A stretch of DNA of 41,811 nt from an uncultured Terriglobales bacterium (GTDB lineage Bacteria > Acidobacteriota > Terriglobia > Terriglobales > Acidobacteriaceae): assembly GCA_955652395.1 (NCBI GenBank), contig CATPBJ010000066.1:1-41811 (forward strand), written 5' to 3'. The position numbers and the translations under genes are program-made. Below, in pieces: positions 30,474-38,936 of the stretch; position 1 is the first letter of the stretch, and the number at the start of each line of letters is the position of its first letter. The notes below the pieces were generated by a model, which was not told where the DNA came from, did no database searches, and saw nothing but the letters and a program-made list of their open reading frames with translations.

Positions 30474-32033
30474 TTGCGACGGATGGCTGGGTTGCTGGCT
30501 CTTGCGCTGATGCTGTCCGCACTGACCAGTCTGGCGGAGCAGAAGAGCTCCAATCCTGAGCAGCGGGCGGCGCGCCATTTCGACTCGGTCCGCCAGCAGC
30601 CTGGGCTCTTGCTGGCATTTTTGCGGGAGATGCCGAAAGGCGGCGACCTGCACATCCACCTTGCGGGAGCCATCTACGCCGAGAGTCTGATCGACTTCGC
30701 TGCCCAGGACCACTTTTGCGTGGACCGCACCACGTCCCTTCTGATCGCGCCTCCCTGCGACGATGCCTGCGACCGCTTCGCCAGCAAGCCGGCCATCCGC
30801 TGCGCCTACCAGGACCACGTTCTCTACAACTCCATCGTCGATGCCTGGTCCATGCGCAACTGGAGCGGCGAGGAACCCGGCCACGACCACTTTTTTGCTA
30901 CCTTCGACAAATTTCTTCCGGCGATGACCAATCACCTGGGCGATTCGATTGCCGAAACTGCGGAACGCGCGGCGGCCGACCATCTGCAATACCTGGAACT
31001 CATGCATACTGCGGACGGAATGCTGGCGCCAGAACTGGGCGCCAGGGTCGGGTGGGACGATGATTTCTCCCGACTGCGGCAGAAACTGCTGGCCGCGGGG
31101 CTAAAAGATGTCATCGCCGTTACGCGCCAACAATTGGATCGCGACGAGGCCAAAATGCGTCAGGTCCTGGGCTGCGGTTCGCCCCAGGCCAGCGCCGGAT
31201 GCGGCGTCACCATCCGTTATCTGTATCAGGCGTTACGCGGACTGCCGAAAGAACAGGTCTATGCGCAAATTCTTCTGGGCTTCGAGCTGGCACAAGCCGA
31301 CCCGCGCTTCGTTGGATTGAATCTTGTAATGCCTGAAGACTGGTACGTGCCCATGCACGATTTCGAACTGCACATGAAGATTCTCGACTACCTGCACGGA
31401 ATCTATCCCAAGGTCCACATCAGTCTGCACGCTGGGGAGCTGGCCATGGGCCTGGTTCCGCCTGAAGGTTTGGCCTTCCACGTTCGCGAATCGATCGAGA
31501 AAGGCCATGCCGAACGCATCGGACACGGCGTCAGCGTGATGAACGAACATGACGCTCCCGGTCTTCTGCAGGAGATGGCCCGGCGCAAGGTGATGGTCGA
31601 GATCTGCCTGACCTCGAATGACGTGATTCTCGGGGTGCGAGGCGAAGAGCATCCCTTGCCGGCATATTTGCGTTACGGCGTGCCCGTCGCTCTGGCGACC
31701 GACGATGAAGGCGTGTCGCGGTCCGATATGACTCACGAATATGTGCGCGCCGCCGAAACTTATCATCTGAGTTATGCAGACCTCAAACGACTGGCGCGAC
31801 AAAGCCTCGAACACAGCTTTCTGGCCGGAGCAAGTCTTTGGTCTGAAACACAGGGGTCTGAAAACCACGGGTCTGATGCCCGGGCCAATCATCCAGTCAC
31901 TGCCTGTGCCAGCGACCGCTCCGGAGCTGCCAACGTCTCCGCTCGATGCGAAAAATTTCTCGATGCTAACGACCGCGCGCGGGTACAGTGGGAATTGGAA
32001 AGCGAGTTGGCTGAGTTTGAAGAGAAGTTTTAA
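30474..32033 (+). CDS. Exported adenosine deaminase
   Basis: 519 residues from TTG 30474, with GGGAGG 6 nt upstream; ATG 30483 is the alternative but badly spaced. A signal peptide (MAGLLALALMLSALTSLAEQ) leads. Zinc site and catalytic motifs: KGGDLHIHLAGA (His60, His62), SLHAGELAMG (His and catalytic Glu), RIGHGVSVM, CLTSNDVI and LATDDEGVS (Asp pair). It turns adenosine into inosine. The extra length lies in an inserted, Cys-containing segment around CDDACDRFASKPAIRCAY and in the tail. The tail (SETQGSENHGSDARANHPV) is low-complexity and may be repeat-encoded. Export suggests salvage of outside nucleosides. Confidence 0.92.
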   Translation: MRRMAGLLALALMLSALTSLAEQKSSNPEQRAARHFDSVRQQPGLLLAFLREMPKGGDLHIHLAGAIYAESLIDFAAQDHFCVDRTTSLLIAPPCDDACDRFASKPAIRCAYQDHVLYNSIVDAWSMRNWSGEEPGHDHFFATFDKFLPAMTNHLGDSIAETAERAAADHLQYLELMHTADGMLAPELGARVGWDDDFSRLRQKLLAAGLKDVIAVTRQQLDRDEAKMRQVLGCGSPQASAGCGVTIRYLYQALRGLPKEQVYAQILLGFELAQADPRFVGLNLVMPEDWYVPMHDFELHMKILDYLHGIYPKVHISLHAGELAMGLVPPEGLAFHVRESIEKGHAERIGHGVSVMNEHDAPGLLQEMARRKVMVEICLTSNDVILGVRGEEHPLPAYLRYGVPVALATDDEGVSRSDMTHEYVRAAETYHLSYADLKRLARQSLEHSFLAGASLWSETQGSENHGSDARANHPVTACASDRSGAANVSARCEKFLDANDRARVQWELESELAEFEEKF

Positions 32034-32077
32034 CGGGAGCAGGCGGAGAGCGCCGCTTTCGCAGCTTGGAGTGAGAT

Positions 32078-34018
32078 ATGGGTCAGACCATCGTTGAAAA
32101 AATTGCGCAGGCACATCTGGCCGAGGGGCCAAAACGTCCGTTGCGGACCGGAGACTTCGTGGCCATCCGCCCGCACCGCGTGATGACACACGACAACACC
32201 TCGGCGGTGATCAAGAAATTTCAAACCATCGGTGCAAAGAAAATTCAGAATCCCAAACAGCTGGTGTTCGCCCTCGACCACGACATCCAGAACAAAGACG
32301 ATGCCAACGTTCACAAGTACCAGGCCATCGAGGGTTTCGCCAAATACCACGGTGTGGATTTCTACCCCGCAGGTTCAGGCATCGGCCATCAGATCATGGT
32401 GGAGCGCGGATACGTTCTTCCCGGCTCCTTTGTAGTCGCCTCCGACTCGCACTCGAACATGTATGGCGCGCTGGGGGCAGTGGGCACCCCGATCGTGCGC
32501 ACCGACGCCGCCGCGGCTTGGGCGACCGGCGATTTCTGGTGGCAGATTCCGCGCTCCATCCAGGTCGTGCTGGAAGGCACGCTGCCCGCGGGTGCGACCG
32601 GCAAAGACGTCATCATCACGTTGTGCGGGCTCTACAACCACGATGAAGTGCTGAACGCTGCCGTCGAATTCAGCGGACCTGGCGTGGCCAGCCTCTCCAT
32701 GGACGCGCGTTTTTCGATTTCCAACATGTCGACCGAGTGGGGACCGCTGGTGGGCTGGTTCCCCGTGGATGAGGTCACGACCAAATATTTGCAAGGCGTA
32801 AAGCAGCGCCTGGCGGTACAGGGGATCGAGCGCTTCACCGATCGGGACATTACCAAATGGTCCGAGACCCCTCCCCAGCCCGATCCGGATGCCGTGTATG
32901 CCGCCCGCATCGTACTCGACCTGTCACAGGTGACGCCCCATGTATCCGGACCTGACACGGTTCAAATCATGTCCTCCCTCGCCGAGATCGAGAAACAGAA
33001 AATTCCGATCCAGAAGGCGTACCTGCTCTCCTGCGTGAACTCGCGGGTTGAGGACCTGGCAGCTGCGGCCACCGTGCTGCGCGGCAAGAAAGTTGCGCCC
33101 GGGGTGAAGTTGTATCTGGGCGCAGCCAGCAAATGGGTGCAGGAAGAAGCGGAGCGGCGAGGTATTTGGCAGACTCTGCTCGATGCCGGCGCGAATCCTT
33201 TGCCTGCAGGCTGTGGCCCGTGCATCGGTCTCGGAGTGGGATTGCTGGAGCCAGGTGAGGTGGGAATTTCCGCCACCAACCGCAATTTCAAGGGCCGCAT
33301 GGGATCGCGCGACGCGAAATGTTATCTCGCTAGCCCGGAGGTTGTGGCTGCTTCCGCCGCTGCCGGTTACATCCGGGGACACTACAAAATGGCGGACCGA
33401 ACGCCGGCGCGGGTCTACCAGGAATTTTCCACCGGCGCCGCGGCAGAGAAAGTCGAGATTCTTCCCGGCTTTCCCGAGCGGGTACGCGGACGGCTTGTGT
33501 TCTTGCCGCAAGACAACGTGAACACCGATGCCATCTACGGAAAGGACTACACTTACCGCGACGACGTCACCCCGGAAACCATGGCCCAGGTTGTGATGGA
33601 GAATTACGATCCCCAATTTGCCACGCGAACGCGTGCTGGGGACGTGGTGGTAAGCGGCTTCAATTTCGGCACTGGGTCAAGCCGGGAGCAGGCAGTCACA
33701 TGTTTGAAGGCAAAAGGCATCCCGCTGGTGATTGCCGCAAGTTTCTCGCAGACATATCTGCGCAACGCCTACAACAACGGATTCCTGTGCGTTGAGGTCC
33801 CGGGACTGGTGAAGCGGCTGCGCGAACAGTTTGCCGAAATCGGGGCGAAAGAAAAGACCATCGTTCCCGGCGACGAGATCGCCATTGATTTCACCTCAGG
33901 CATGATCACCTGGCGCGGAGAGAAATTTGCTTTCCCCGCCTTGGGTAGCGTGCCGCAATCGCTGGTGATCGCGCAAGGGGTAGAGAATCTGGTGGCGAAG
34001 CGTTTGGGTTTGGGCTAA
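32078..34018 (+). CDS. Aconitase-superfamily hydratase (aconitase or homoaconitase type)
   Basis: 646 residues. The [4Fe-4S] ligands are Cys319 (LLSCVNSRVEDL) and Cys379/Cys382 (GCGPCIGLG). The NRNFKGRMGS block binds substrate. The swivel domain is fused at the C-terminus (VFLPQDNVNTDAIYGKDYTY, SGFNFGTGSSREQA). The swivel wording resembles homoaconitase (Lys4-like) more than AcnA or AcnB. The neighbours are an isocitrate dehydrogenase and citrate lyase subunits, so citrate/isocitrate conversion is the favoured role. GGAG lies 6 nt before the ATG. The gene opens a four-gene run (acn, icd, citDE, citF). Homoaconitate hydratase remains an alternative. Confidence 0.88.
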   Translation: MGQTIVEKIAQAHLAEGPKRPLRTGDFVAIRPHRVMTHDNTSAVIKKFQTIGAKKIQNPKQLVFALDHDIQNKDDANVHKYQAIEGFAKYHGVDFYPAGSGIGHQIMVERGYVLPGSFVVASDSHSNMYGALGAVGTPIVRTDAAAAWATGDFWWQIPRSIQVVLEGTLPAGATGKDVIITLCGLYNHDEVLNAAVEFSGPGVASLSMDARFSISNMSTEWGPLVGWFPVDEVTTKYLQGVKQRLAVQGIERFTDRDITKWSETPPQPDPDAVYAARIVLDLSQVTPHVSGPDTVQIMSSLAEIEKQKIPIQKAYLLSCVNSRVEDLAAAATVLRGKKVAPGVKLYLGAASKWVQEEAERRGIWQTLLDAGANPLPAGCGPCIGLGVGLLEPGEVGISATNRNFKGRMGSRDAKCYLASPEVVAASAAAGYIRGHYKMADRTPARVYQEFSTGAAAEKVEILPGFPERVRGRLVFLPQDNVNTDAIYGKDYTYRDDVTPETMAQVVMENYDPQFATRTRAGDVVVSGFNFGTGSSREQAVTCLKAKGIPLVIAASFSQTYLRNAYNNGFLCVEVPGLVKRLREQFAEIGAKEKTIVPGDEIAIDFTSGMITWRGEKFAFPALGSVPQSLVIAQGVENLVAKRLGLG

Positions 34019-34038
34019 GTAATTTCTTAGGAGACCTG

Positions 34039-35226
34039 ATGGCGAAACACACAGTCGTGACCATGCCCGGTGACGGGATCGGAAATCAGGTCTTGCCCGC
34101 GGCCTTGCGAGTCCTGAAGGCGGTCGGCTTCGACGCCGAATACATTCACGCCGACATCGGATGGGACATCTGGTGCAGCGAAGGCAACGCACTGCCGGAT
34201 CGAACCATCGACCTGCTTAAGAAACACAAGCTCGGCCTGTTTGGCGCCATCACTTCCAAGCCCAATAAGGAAGCCCAGGCCGAACTGAAGCCGGAGCTGC
34301 GCGGCAAAGGTTTGGTTTACTACAGCCCGATCGTGACCATGCGGCAGAAGTTCAACCTCGATATCTGCATGCGCCCCTGCATCGGCTTCACCGGCAATCC
34401 GCTCAACTACATTCGCAAGCGCACCGACGGCGGATTCGACGAGCCTACGATCGACACCACGGTATTTCGCCAGGGAACCGAAGGCATGTACGTGGGCGTG
34501 GAGTGGACGAACCCTCCGGAGAATGTCCGCGCCGCACTGAATACGCATCCCCGGTTCAAGGCATTCAGCAGCGTGCCCGGTCCTGATCTCGCCGTCAGTG
34601 TGCGCATTATCACCCGGGCAGCCGCACGGCGCATCGTTACCGCGGCATTTGAATACGCCAAGAAGCGCGGCTTTAAGGGTGTCACCATCTGCGAGAAGCC
34701 CAACGTGGTGCGCGAGACCTCGGGCATGATGGAAGAGACCGCGAAGGACGTGGCCAAGGGCTATCCCGGAATTGTGCTTTGGTCCACGAACATTGACGCA
34801 CAACTGATGTGGCTGAACAAGAATCCGGAAGAGTACAACGTGATCGTCGCCTCGAACCTGTTTGGCGATATCTTGTCCGACGCATTCGCCGGACTGGTGG
34901 GCGGGCTGGGCTTTGCCGCCTCCGGCAACCTCGGAGACGAGGTCGCAGTATTTGAGCCGACGCACGGATCGGCGCCCAAGTACGCCGAGCTGAATCCTCC
35001 GATTGTGAATCCCATCGCCATGATTCTCTCCGCCGCCATGATGCTCGACCACGTAGGTGAAAGCGCTAGAGCTGACCGCATCCGCAAGGCCATCGCCGAG
35101 GTCGTGAAAGAAGGCAAGGTGCGAACCTACGACATGATGCGAATTTCCGGCGGAGCGAAATCAATTGGACAAGGAGCAGCGAGTACGATTCAGATGGGCG
35201 ATGCGATTCTGGAAAAGCTGGAATGA
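34039..35226 (+). CDS. icd: Isocitrate dehydrogenase, NADP-type residues
   Basis: 395 residues, AGGAGA 5 nt before the ATG, 20 bp after the aconitase gene. The isocitrate/isopropylmalate dehydrogenase fold is clear: MPGDGIGNQVLPAA, MRQKFNLDICMRP, DTTVFRQGTEGMYVGVEW, SNLFGDILSD and PTHGSAPKYA. Positions that read Lys344, Tyr345, Val351, Tyr391 and Arg395 in the E. coli NADP enzyme are Lys314, Tyr315, Val323, Tyr364 and Arg368 here. So NADP+ preference is predicted. It would oxidise isocitrate to 2-oxoglutarate, or run in reverse. Homoisocitrate or isopropylmalate activity is less likely given the neighbours. Confidence 0.9.
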   Translation: MAKHTVVTMPGDGIGNQVLPAALRVLKAVGFDAEYIHADIGWDIWCSEGNALPDRTIDLLKKHKLGLFGAITSKPNKEAQAELKPELRGKGLVYYSPIVTMRQKFNLDICMRPCIGFTGNPLNYIRKRTDGGFDEPTIDTTVFRQGTEGMYVGVEWTNPPENVRAALNTHPRFKAFSSVPGPDLAVSVRIITRAAARRIVTAAFEYAKKRGFKGVTICEKPNVVRETSGMMEETAKDVAKGYPGIVLWSTNIDAQLMWLNKNPEEYNVIVASNLFGDILSDAFAGLVGGLGFAASGNLGDEVAVFEPTHGSAPKYAELNPPIVNPIAMILSAAMMLDHVGESARADRIRKAIAEVVKEGKVRTYDMMRISGGAKSIGQGAASTIQMGDAILEKLE

Positions 35227-35346
35227 AACTGAATCGGCCTTGGTTGGCGGGAATTGAGGTGGCGAGGGCAAGGCTTGTCCTGAAGCGAAGTTGAAGGATG
35301 CCCTCACGACAGCCGGCGAGACGCCGGCGCTACATCGCGAGAAGTT
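35227..35346. other. Spacer inside the acn-icd-cit run
   Basis: A 120-bp gap separates icd from citDE, while the other gaps in the run are 3-20 bp. It is mostly a dispersed repeat (35271-35337). Whether transcription passes through is unknown. Confidence 0.5.
35271..35337. repeat. Dispersed repeat between icd and citDE
   Basis: On the minus strand it reads GCGCCGGCGTCTCGCCGGCT, GTCGTGAGGGCATCCTTC, AACTTCGCTTCAGGACAAGC. The first part matches 23081-23117 and the second is a relative of the GACTTCGCTCAGGGCAGG string at 6189-6258. It therefore links the two groups as one composite family. Confidence 0.7.
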
Positions 35347-36558
35347 ATGACAGCTTCTGGGCAAGAAAAGTCGGCAGGCTCGGGCGAAGCCGGGCATTGT
35401 GGCCGAGACGTCCGTTCTGACCTGCACGTGGCCATCGAGGCGCGCGACGGCGGCGGCCTCGAAATCACGATGCAATCCCGGGTCGCGCCCTACTATGGCG
35501 AATCCATACTGGCGCACGCACGGCAGGTGCTGGAGGTGCTTAGCATCAAGCACGCCCGCGTTGAAATCCGCGACGAGGGCGCGCTGCCCTTCGTCATCTC
35601 GGCGCGGATCGAGACTGCCGCGCGGCGCGCTGGGCTGGGCCTGGGACGCAAGGCATCGCCGGAAAGGATCCCGCTCCCGGAACCGTCGCCGCGAGAGCGC
35701 TTGCGCCGGTCGCGCCTCTACCTTCCGGGTTCCGAGCCCAAGTACTTCATCAACGCGGCGCTGCACGAGCCCGACGCCGTCATTTTGGATCTTGAGGATT
35801 CCGTTCATCACGCGGAAAAAGACGCTGCTCGCATTCTCGTCCGCAACACGCTGCGCGCGGTTGATTTCGGCAAGTGCGAGCGCATGGTGCGCATCAACCA
35901 GTTGCCCATGGGCCTCGAAGACCTGGCGGAAATTGTTCCCGAGTCGCCGGACCTGGTGCTGCTCCCCAAGGCGGAACTTCCTCAGCAGGTCGCGGAAATC
36001 GACCGGATGATCGGCGAACTCAAGGGCCGCTACGGCATCACTCGTCCCATCTGGCTGATGCCGATTCTCGAATCCGCGCTCAGCATTGAGAACGCGTCCG
36101 CCATCGCTCAGGCGAGTAAGAATGTGGTCGCACTGACCATCGGACTCGAAGACTATACCGCCGACCTGGGCGTAGCCAAGACACCGGAGGGTCGCGAGTC
36201 GCTCTACGCGCGTTCGCGGTTGGTCAATATCGCGGGAGCGTTTGGCATGCAGGCCATCGACTCCGTGTTTGGCGACGTAGCTGACGTGGAGGGGCTGCGT
36301 CGCTGGGCGGAAAGTTCCCGAGCGCTGGGCTTTGAAGGTATGGGCTGCATTCATCCCGGACAAATTCCGGTGATACATGCCGCCTTCGCGCCGTCGCAGG
36401 CCGAGATCGAAAAGGCAACGAAGATTGTGGCTGCGTTCGAAGAGGCACAGCAGCGCGGCTTGGGAGTGGTCAGCCTGGGATCAAAGATGATTGATTCGCC
36501 GGTGGTGCAGCGGGCACAGAAACTGGTAGAACTGGCGAAGCGCATGGGCACGGCGTAA
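35347..36558 (+). CDS. CitD-CitE fusion: citrate lyase acyl carrier and beta subunit
   Basis: 403 residues. Residues about 23-98 look like the acyl carrier CitD: RSDLHVAIEARDGGGLEITM, YYGESILAHARQVLEVL and EIRDEGALPFVISARIETAARRA, the last matching the DKGALDCxxRARxEAA pattern. A Pro/Arg linker (about 99-116) leads to CitE from residue 117: RSRLYLPGSEPKYFINAA, DAVILDLEDSVHHAEKDAAR, MVRINQLPM and GIGL-like VALTIGLEDYTADLG, GCIHPGQIPVI. CitE splits citryl-ACP to oxaloacetate and acetyl-ACP. The prosthetic-group Ser is at, or one residue off, Ser24. Normally citD and citE are separate genes. citF follows 3 bp later. Confidence 0.88.
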   Translation: MTASGQEKSAGSGEAGHCGRDVRSDLHVAIEARDGGGLEITMQSRVAPYYGESILAHARQVLEVLSIKHARVEIRDEGALPFVISARIETAARRAGLGLGRKASPERIPLPEPSPRERLRRSRLYLPGSEPKYFINAALHEPDAVILDLEDSVHHAEKDAARILVRNTLRAVDFGKCERMVRINQLPMGLEDLAEIVPESPDLVLLPKAELPQQVAEIDRMIGELKGRYGITRPIWLMPILESALSIENASAIAQASKNVVALTIGLEDYTADLGVAKTPEGRESLYARSRLVNIAGAFGMQAIDSVFGDVADVEGLRRWAESSRALGFEGMGCIHPGQIPVIHAAFAPSQAEIEKATKIVAAFEEAQQRGLGVVSLGSKMIDSPVVQRAQKLVELAKRMGTA

Positions 36559-36561
36559 ATA

Positions 36562-38124
36562 ATGACTGATCGAGCCGAACTGGTGCAGAATGCCGCGGGA
36601 CGCATGGTCCCGACCATGGTCAATGGCAAGCCCCAGATTCCCTACCTAGGCGTGGCCAAGTATCAGCCGCGTGGCCGCAAGGCGGCCACCCCTGTGCGCT
36701 CGAGCAAGGACTATCCCGACAACGGCGACAAGCGTGTTCCCGATCTCGAGACTGCGCTGCGCCAGTGCGGACTGCGCGATGGCATGGTGATCTCGAACCA
36801 TCACCATCTGCGCGACGGCGATCGCGTGGCGCTCATGATGCTGGAAGCCGCGGCCAAGTTGGGCGTCAAGGACCTGCTCTGGTTTCCCAGCGCGTCGTTT
36901 CCCTCGCAAAAGGCCGCCATCGAACTGATGCAGTCGGGCGTGATCCATCACATTGAAGGCTCGATGAACGGGCCTCTTGGCGATTACTGCACGCAAGGCA
37001 AAATGCGCGGCCTGGGCGTTTTGCGGTCGCACGGCGGCCGCTGGCAGGCCATCCAGGATGGCGAGGTCCACATTGATATCGCGGTGATTGCAGCGCCTAC
37101 GGCCGACGCCTTCGGCAACGCCGAGGGATCGCATGGCAAGTCGGCATGCGGATCGCTGGGCTTCGCCTTGGCCGATTCGACCTACGCCGACCGTGTCATC
37201 GTGGTCACCGACAATCTGGTTCCGTTCCCCTGCATTCCGTGGCAGATTCAGGGCAACAATGTCGATCATGTTGTGGAAGTCGATTCCATCGGTGATCCGG
37301 CAAAAATTGTTTCGGGCACCACGCAGATCACGCGCTCGCCCGACCGCTTACGCGTGGCCGAGTACGTGGCCCGCTTCCTGCGCGACACGGGAATCATGCG
37401 CAATGGATTTTCTTTCCAGGCCGGGGCAGGCGGTATCGCGCTCGCATTCGTCGACTACCTGCGCCGCATGATGAAAGAAGATGGCGTGAAAGCACGCTTC
37501 GTTCGCGGCGGATCGACCCGCTATCTGGTAGAAATGCTGCAAGCAGGATTGACCGACTACATTCTCGATGGGCAGACTTTTGATCTGGACGCGGTGAAGT
37601 CGATTGCCAGCGATCCCCGGCACGTACCCACATCGCCGTTTACGTCCTACAACTATCACGGCAAGGGATCGTTCGCGTCCATGGTGGATGCGGTCGTGCT
37701 GGGCGCGACCGAAGTGGACCTGAACTTCAACGGCAACGTGGTTACCCACTCCGATGGTAGGCTTCTGCACGGCATCGGCGGCTGGCAGAATTGTCTGCAG
37801 GCGGGTTGCACAATTCTTGCAGTTCCGTCTTTCCGCGATCGCATCCCGGTAATCGTCGACGAAGTCACCACCCTGACCGGCCCCGGCGAGTTGATTGATG
37901 TAGTCGTGACAGAGCGCGGCATTGCCATCAATCCGCGGCGCCAGGACCTGCTCGATGCGGTGAAAGATTCAAGTTTGCCGATCCGGCCGATCCAGGAGAT
38001 TAAGGCGGAAGTCGAACGCATCTGCGGCGGCAGGCCGGTTCGCCCGAAGCTGGGGGAGCGTCCCGTAGCTGTCGTCAAGTGGGTGGATGGAACGGTACTC
38101 GACACGGTGTGGCAGGTTGGCTAA
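36562..38124 (+). CDS. citF: Citrate lyase alpha subunit (citrate:acetyl-ACP transferase)
   Basis: 520 residues, starting 3 bp after the citDE stop. CitF signs: GLRDGMVISNHHHLRDGD, SGVIHHIEGSMNGPLGDYC, FALADSTYADRVIVVTDNLV, IQGNNVDHVVEVDSIGDP and the C-terminal ITVxxRGIAINPRRQDL-like TERGIAINPRRQDLLDA. It moves the acyl carrier from acetate to citrate before cleavage by CitE. Together with the CitD-CitE fusion the catalytic subunits are complete. citC (acetate:ACP ligase), citG and citX, needed to make and load the cofactor, are not in the window. Confidence 0.92.
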   Translation: MTDRAELVQNAAGRMVPTMVNGKPQIPYLGVAKYQPRGRKAATPVRSSKDYPDNGDKRVPDLETALRQCGLRDGMVISNHHHLRDGDRVALMMLEAAAKLGVKDLLWFPSASFPSQKAAIELMQSGVIHHIEGSMNGPLGDYCTQGKMRGLGVLRSHGGRWQAIQDGEVHIDIAVIAAPTADAFGNAEGSHGKSACGSLGFALADSTYADRVIVVTDNLVPFPCIPWQIQGNNVDHVVEVDSIGDPAKIVSGTTQITRSPDRLRVAEYVARFLRDTGIMRNGFSFQAGAGGIALAFVDYLRRMMKEDGVKARFVRGGSTRYLVEMLQAGLTDYILDGQTFDLDAVKSIASDPRHVPTSPFTSYNYHGKGSFASMVDAVVLGATEVDLNFNGNVVTHSDGRLLHGIGGWQNCLQAGCTILAVPSFRDRIPVIVDEVTTLTGPGELIDVVVTERGIAINPRRQDLLDAVKDSSLPIRPIQEIKAEVERICGGRPVRPKLGERPVAVVKWVDGTVLDTVWQVG

Positions 38125-38148
38125 GGGGCACTCAGAGCAAATTCAACA

Positions 38149-38261
38149 GCCACGGATTAACGCAGATGGGCACGGATTGAAATTCCTCCGTTTCGATTCC
38201 TGGCAGTACACTGACCTTCAACTTCCAAGGTTATCCACGTAGATCCGTGGAAATCCGTGGC
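38149..38261. repeat. Inverted repeat of CCACGGATT words after citF
   Basis: GCCACGGATT (38149-38158) faces AATCCGTGGC (38252-38261), with further ATCCGTGG/CACGGATT words inside each arm. The right arm contains a 17-bp string (minus strand CGGATTTCCACGGATCT) found again in mnmG at 39829-39845. Confidence 0.75.
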
Positions 38262-38274
38262 AAGGTGTTCTTCG

Positions 38275-38859
38275 CTACTCATTCTTCATCGCATCAATCA
38301 ACTGAAAAAGCTGGGTGCGGTCCACCACTTCGACGAAGGGCTTCCCCTGCGCCTTGTTGCTGACCACATAAATGGTCGGAGTGTGATTGATGCCGACCCG
38401 CTGGCCGGTATTTTTGTCCTCGTTGATCGCAGCCGCCAGTTTCCCCTGTGGATCGAGGACGAACGGCAGGTCCACTTTGTGATCAGTGGCGAATTTTTCT
38501 GCGAAACCGCGTAGCGTCGGCGGCGTGATCTCCGGCTGATGCTGAAAGATGTAGTCGCGAAAGTCATTGCCCAGCTGTTTCGACTGGGTATCAAAGTAGC
38601 GGGCGATGATGGCCGCGTCGAACGACCAGTTGTGCATGGGCAGCGGGAAATCGTGGCGGACCACGGGAATCTTGTAAGTCCGACCAGCTTCCGCCACCAA
38701 GGGAGCGGCGCGGCGGCAATCGGGACACTGCAGGTCTTCAAACACAACGATTGCGACCGGGGCACCTTTGGGAGGCCGCAGCGCGGGATCGACAGTCTGA
38801 GCCGAAGCCAGGGAAGCAACCAGCAGAAAACCGAGGGCGAGTACGCAGTGGTTATTCAT
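38275..38859 (-). CDS. Exported DsbA-like thioredoxin-fold protein (CPDC)
   Basis: 194 residues. The signal peptide (LALGFLLVASLASAQ) is followed by a thioredoxin_4-type fold with CPDC at residues 45-48 (FEDLQCPDCRR). A DsbA-like helical insert follows, then the cis-Pro loop GINHTPTIYVVSN. Such proteins oxidise or isomerise disulfides, or reduce partners, in the periplasm. Partner genes such as dsbB or vkor are not visible. The exported PrxQ at 13273 is a conceivable client, but the distance gives no support. No clear SD is found. Confidence 0.9.
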   Translation of the reverse strand: MNNHCVLALGFLLVASLASAQTVDPALRPPKGAPVAIVVFEDLQCPDCRRAAPLVAEAGRTYKIPVVRHDFPLPMHNWSFDAAIIARYFDTQSKQLGNDFRDYIFQHQPEITPPTLRGFAEKFATDHKVDLPFVLDPQGKLAAAINEDKNTGQRVGINHTPTIYVVSNKAQGKPFVEVVDRTQLFQLIDAMKNE

Positions 38860-38936
38860 ATTTGTCTTAGATGCCTGTTTTAGACGATTGCCTGCATCCT
38901 ATGGTAACCGATGGGGAAACGGTTGCGAAGGCAGGT

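Noticed and set aside
35161..36378. 405-codon open frame antisense to icd/citDE, and the 341-codon one at 34027-35052
   Set aside because: Both are opposite strongly conserved enzymes, and their composition is that of shadow frames.
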